Of a DNA stretch of 5,651 nucleotides, positions 3,587-5,651 are shown piece after piece. The DNA lies in NCBI GenBank assembly GCA_946531975.1, contig CAMNAY010000126.1, forward strand, positions 1 through 5,651, written 5' to 3'. The position numbers were made by a program, and so were the translations under genes. The notes under the pieces are model-generated. The model made no database searches. It was not told the origin of the DNA and saw only the letters and a program-made list of their open reading frames with translations. How positions within the stretch are numbered: the stretch's first letter is position 1; each line of letters opens with the position of its first letter. The DNA comes from an uncultured Ruminococcus sp. GTDB taxonomy: Bacteria; Bacillota; Clostridia; Oscillospirales; Ruminococcaceae.

Positions 3587-5651
3587 ATGATGAAAAAGCG
3601 TCTGCTGATCGGCGTGATTGTCTGCGAAACAGAATCGCTTATGCAGCGCCGTCTTATCAAGGGAATGACAGCACAGGCATTTGCACTGGACATGGATCTG
3701 GCGATTTTTTCCTGCATTACCAATAATAGTGAACTGACTCCGCATCAGGCATCTGAGTTCAACCTCTTTTCATATATGAATCTTCCGTCCTTTGACGGCA
3801 TTCTGTACCTGCGCGATTCCATTCACTGTGTGGAGGAGCGGCAGAAGATTGACGCGGTTCTGCTCGAACAGAAGCTGCCGGTTCTGGTGCTGGACGACAA
3901 TACCAGCCCGTTCCCGTATCTGATGATGGATGACCGCAGCGGCTTTGAGGCGATCACCAATCACCTGATTCATGAGCACGGACTGACGGATCTGTTCTGT
4001 CTGACCGGCACCAAGGGGCATTATACCGCAGAGCAGCGCGTGCAGGGCTTCCGTGATGCCATGGAGGCTGCGCATCTGACTGTGCCGGAGGATCATATTG
4101 TCTACGGCGATTACTGGTATGATTCTGCGAAAAAGCTCGCCGCGGAATTCCTCAGCGGAGAACGCCCGATGCCGCAGGCAGTCGTGTGCGGCAATGACCC
4201 GATGGCAAAAGCACTCTGCCATACGCTCATCAGCAACGGTGTCCGGATCCCTGAGGATATCATGGTGACGGGCTATGATGCATCGCTGACCGAGACACAG
4301 AGCATGATCGCGCTGACCAGCTATGTCCGGAAGAATTTCCGGCTCGGTGCGCAGGGCGTTGCAAAGCTCTATCAGATGATGACCGGCGAAACCTGCCAGT
4401 TGACGCAGACCGAACGCATCGAGGTCATTACCGGCGACAGCTGTACCTGCGGCGTCGATCTGGATTATCTGAAGCATCAGATTGCGGTCGAGGAGCGGCA
4501 GGATGAATTCCGCTCCATGTTCCGGTCGAGCAATATGGGCATTCAGATCACACAGCATGAGACACTCGATGAGTGTATGGAGTCGATCCGGAATAATATC
4601 TACCTGATCCGTGAGTGCAGAGAGTATTATCTTTGCCTGTGTGAAGACTGGGAGGGCGGCGGCGCACTCGAAAATCCGTCGGAATACCGGCGCGAGGGCT
4701 TCCCGCAGCATATGCTGCTGAAGATCATGTACAATCAGCATGAGAACTCGATCGTGACCAAGCCGTTTCCCGCATCGAAAATGCTGCCCCGCCTGCATGA
4801 GGAGCGGGAGCGTCCGGGTGCATTCTTCTTCTCGCCACTGCACCATGACGACCGGTTCTTCGGCATCTCCGTGCTGAGCTTCGGCGAGCGCCTCGATACA
4901 TATGACCGCATCTACTGCGACTGGGTGCAGAATGTGAACACTGCGCTGGAATATGTCCGCATGCAGACCTATCTGAAGCGGTTCAATAACCGGATTTATC
5001 TGTCTTCGATCCGTGATGCGCTGACGGGTCTGTACAATCAGACCGGCTACCGCAAATTTGCACATGAGTGCTTTGAAGCCGCGAAGAATGAGCACCGGCG
5101 CTTCCTGCTGCTGTTCGCGAGCTTTGATTCGCTGCGGCAGGTGAATGAGACCTACGGTCATTCCGAGGGAGACAGCGCTGTGACAGTCCTTGCGAATGCG
5201 ATGAACAACAGCTGCACGACCTATGAGCGCTGTGCCCGCATTGAGGACGCGGAGTTTGCGATCATCGGCTATCAGGACTATGAGGAAGATGCCTGTCAGC
5301 GCATGATCTATGCGATTTCCGGCTATCTGGAGCATTACAATCAAAGCTCGCTGAAGCCGTATAAGATCACGGCGAGCTTCGGTCATTTCTGCGATTATAT
5401 CTCACCGGATATGACGCTGGAGCAGGTGACCGAAAAGGCGGCACAGGAGATTGAGGAGAGCCGTGCCTCCCGACGGAACGAAAAGGCGTCGCCCTATTAC
5501 CGCGAATTTGTCAATCTCCGCGAACGCATTTACAGCAATCCGCAGGAGGACTGGAGCATCGACTCGATGTGCCGCGACCTGATCCTGAGCCGCGGATACT
5601 TCCAGAAGCTCTATACCCGCTGCTTCGGCATCAGCTTCACGCAGGATGTCA
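3587..5651 (+). CDS. Composite regulator: LacI-type sensor, degenerate GGDEF, AraC-type HTH (3' end outside window)
   Basis: The frame is open from ATG 3587 for 688 codons to the edge. Residues 4 to about 290 form a LacI/GalR-type ligand-binding domain: RVQGFRDAMEAA (151-162), VVCGNDPMAKAL (199-210) and IPEDIMVTGYDAS (221-233). The N-terminal HTH of LacI proteins is absent. Residues about 300-455 are an unassigned middle region, possibly GAF-like, leading by a helix into a GGDEF-like domain (about 476-625). That domain keeps DALTGLYNQ and NETYGH..GD, but the signature reads EDAEF (553-557) and the first metal-binding Asp is Ser512, so cyclic-di-GMP synthesis is unlikely. Residues about 640-688 start an AraC-type HTH (SIDSMCRDLILSRGYFQKLYTRCFGISF); its second helix-turn-helix lies outside. 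The Shine-Dalgarno site is weak (GTGGGTG); ATG 3590 is an alternative start. It is probably a sugar- or ligand-sensing cytoplasmic transcription factor. Ligand and targets are unknown. Confidence 0.9.
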   Translation, partial: MMKKRLLIGVIVCETESLMQRRLIKGMTAQAFALDMDLAIFSCITNNSELTPHQASEFNLFSYMNLPSFDGILYLRDSIHCVEERQKIDAVLLEQKLPVLVLDDNTSPFPYLMMDDRSGFEAITNHLIHEHGLTDLFCLTGTKGHYTAEQRVQGFRDAMEAAHLTVPEDHIVYGDYWYDSAKKLAAEFLSGERPMPQAVVCGNDPMAKALCHTLISNGVRIPEDIMVTGYDASLTETQSMIALTSYVRKNFRLGAQGVAKLYQMMTGETCQLTQTERIEVITGDSCTCGVDLDYLKHQIAVEERQDEFRSMFRSSNMGIQITQHETLDECMESIRNNIYLIRECREYYLCLCEDWEGGGALENPSEYRREGFPQHMLLKIMYNQHENSIVTKPFPASKMLPRLHEERERPGAFFFSPLHHDDRFFGISVLSFGERLDTYDRIYCDWVQNVNTALEYVRMQTYLKRFNNRIYLSSIRDALTGLYNQTGYRKFAHECFEAAKNEHRRFLLLFASFDSLRQVNETYGHSEGDSAVTVLANAMNNSCTTYERCARIEDAEFAIIGYQDYEEDACQRMIYAISGYLEHYNQSSLKPYKITASFGHFCDYISPDMTLEQVTEKAAQEIEESRASRRNEKASPYYREFVNLRERIYSNPQEDWSIDSMCRDLILSRGYFQKLYTRCFGISFTQDV

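Noticed and set aside
3770..5386. A 538-codon open frame on the minus strand
   Set aside because: It lies wholly antisense to the composite regulator. The plus-strand frame shows recognisable LacI, GGDEF-like and AraC motifs, while the antisense translation has none and is rich in His, Ile and Leu as expected for a mirrored coding strand.

Overview
The window looks like a chromosomal segment from a moderately GC-rich Firmicute of the class Clostridia, most plausibly a Ruminococcus-like gut or rumen bacterium. The clues are the EF-Tu C-terminus, strong Gram-positive Shine-Dalgarno sites, TTG starts, sigma-A-type promoters with extended -10 elements, a GH25 lysozyme with a Ruminococcus-style C-terminal beta domain, and a composite LacI-sensor/GGDEF/AraC regulator. 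The organism is inferred from these features, not proven.

Layout. Bases 1-212 are the 3' end of tuf (EF-Tu), closed by a strong hairpin terminator at 227-257. Two convergent minus-strand genes follow. A NAGPA-family phosphodiester glycosidase (667-1683) is the first gene of the pair. It overlaps by 17 nt a small four-helix membrane protein (282-683) that starts with TTG. A divergent intergenic region (about 1684-1974) separates this pair from a plus-strand secreted or anchored GH25 muramidase (1975-3420). That region holds a -10 for the minus-strand pair, an extended -10 promoter for the lysozyme, an imperfect tandem repeat and several TTTCAT-containing motifs.

After a hairpin terminator (about 3430-3466), a strong promoter flanked by two palindromes drives a long plus-strand gene (3587 to the window edge). 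Its product, at least 688 residues here, has a LacI/GalR-type ligand-binding domain without the usual N-terminal HTH, a middle region, a GGDEF-like domain whose catalytic signature is destroyed, and the start of an AraC-type HTH. The only long uninterrupted reading frame reported on the opposite strand here is a shadow of this gene.

Functional reading. The central divergent pair looks like an envelope module: one extracytoplasmic enzyme predicted to act on sugar-phosphodiesters and one that cuts peptidoglycan. The shared control region suggests, but does not show, co-regulation. The composite regulator is probably a ligand-responsive transcription factor. Its target is unknown; it may control itself through the palindromes at its promoter, or genes beyond the window. 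I see no mobile element, CRISPR array, tRNA or rRNA.
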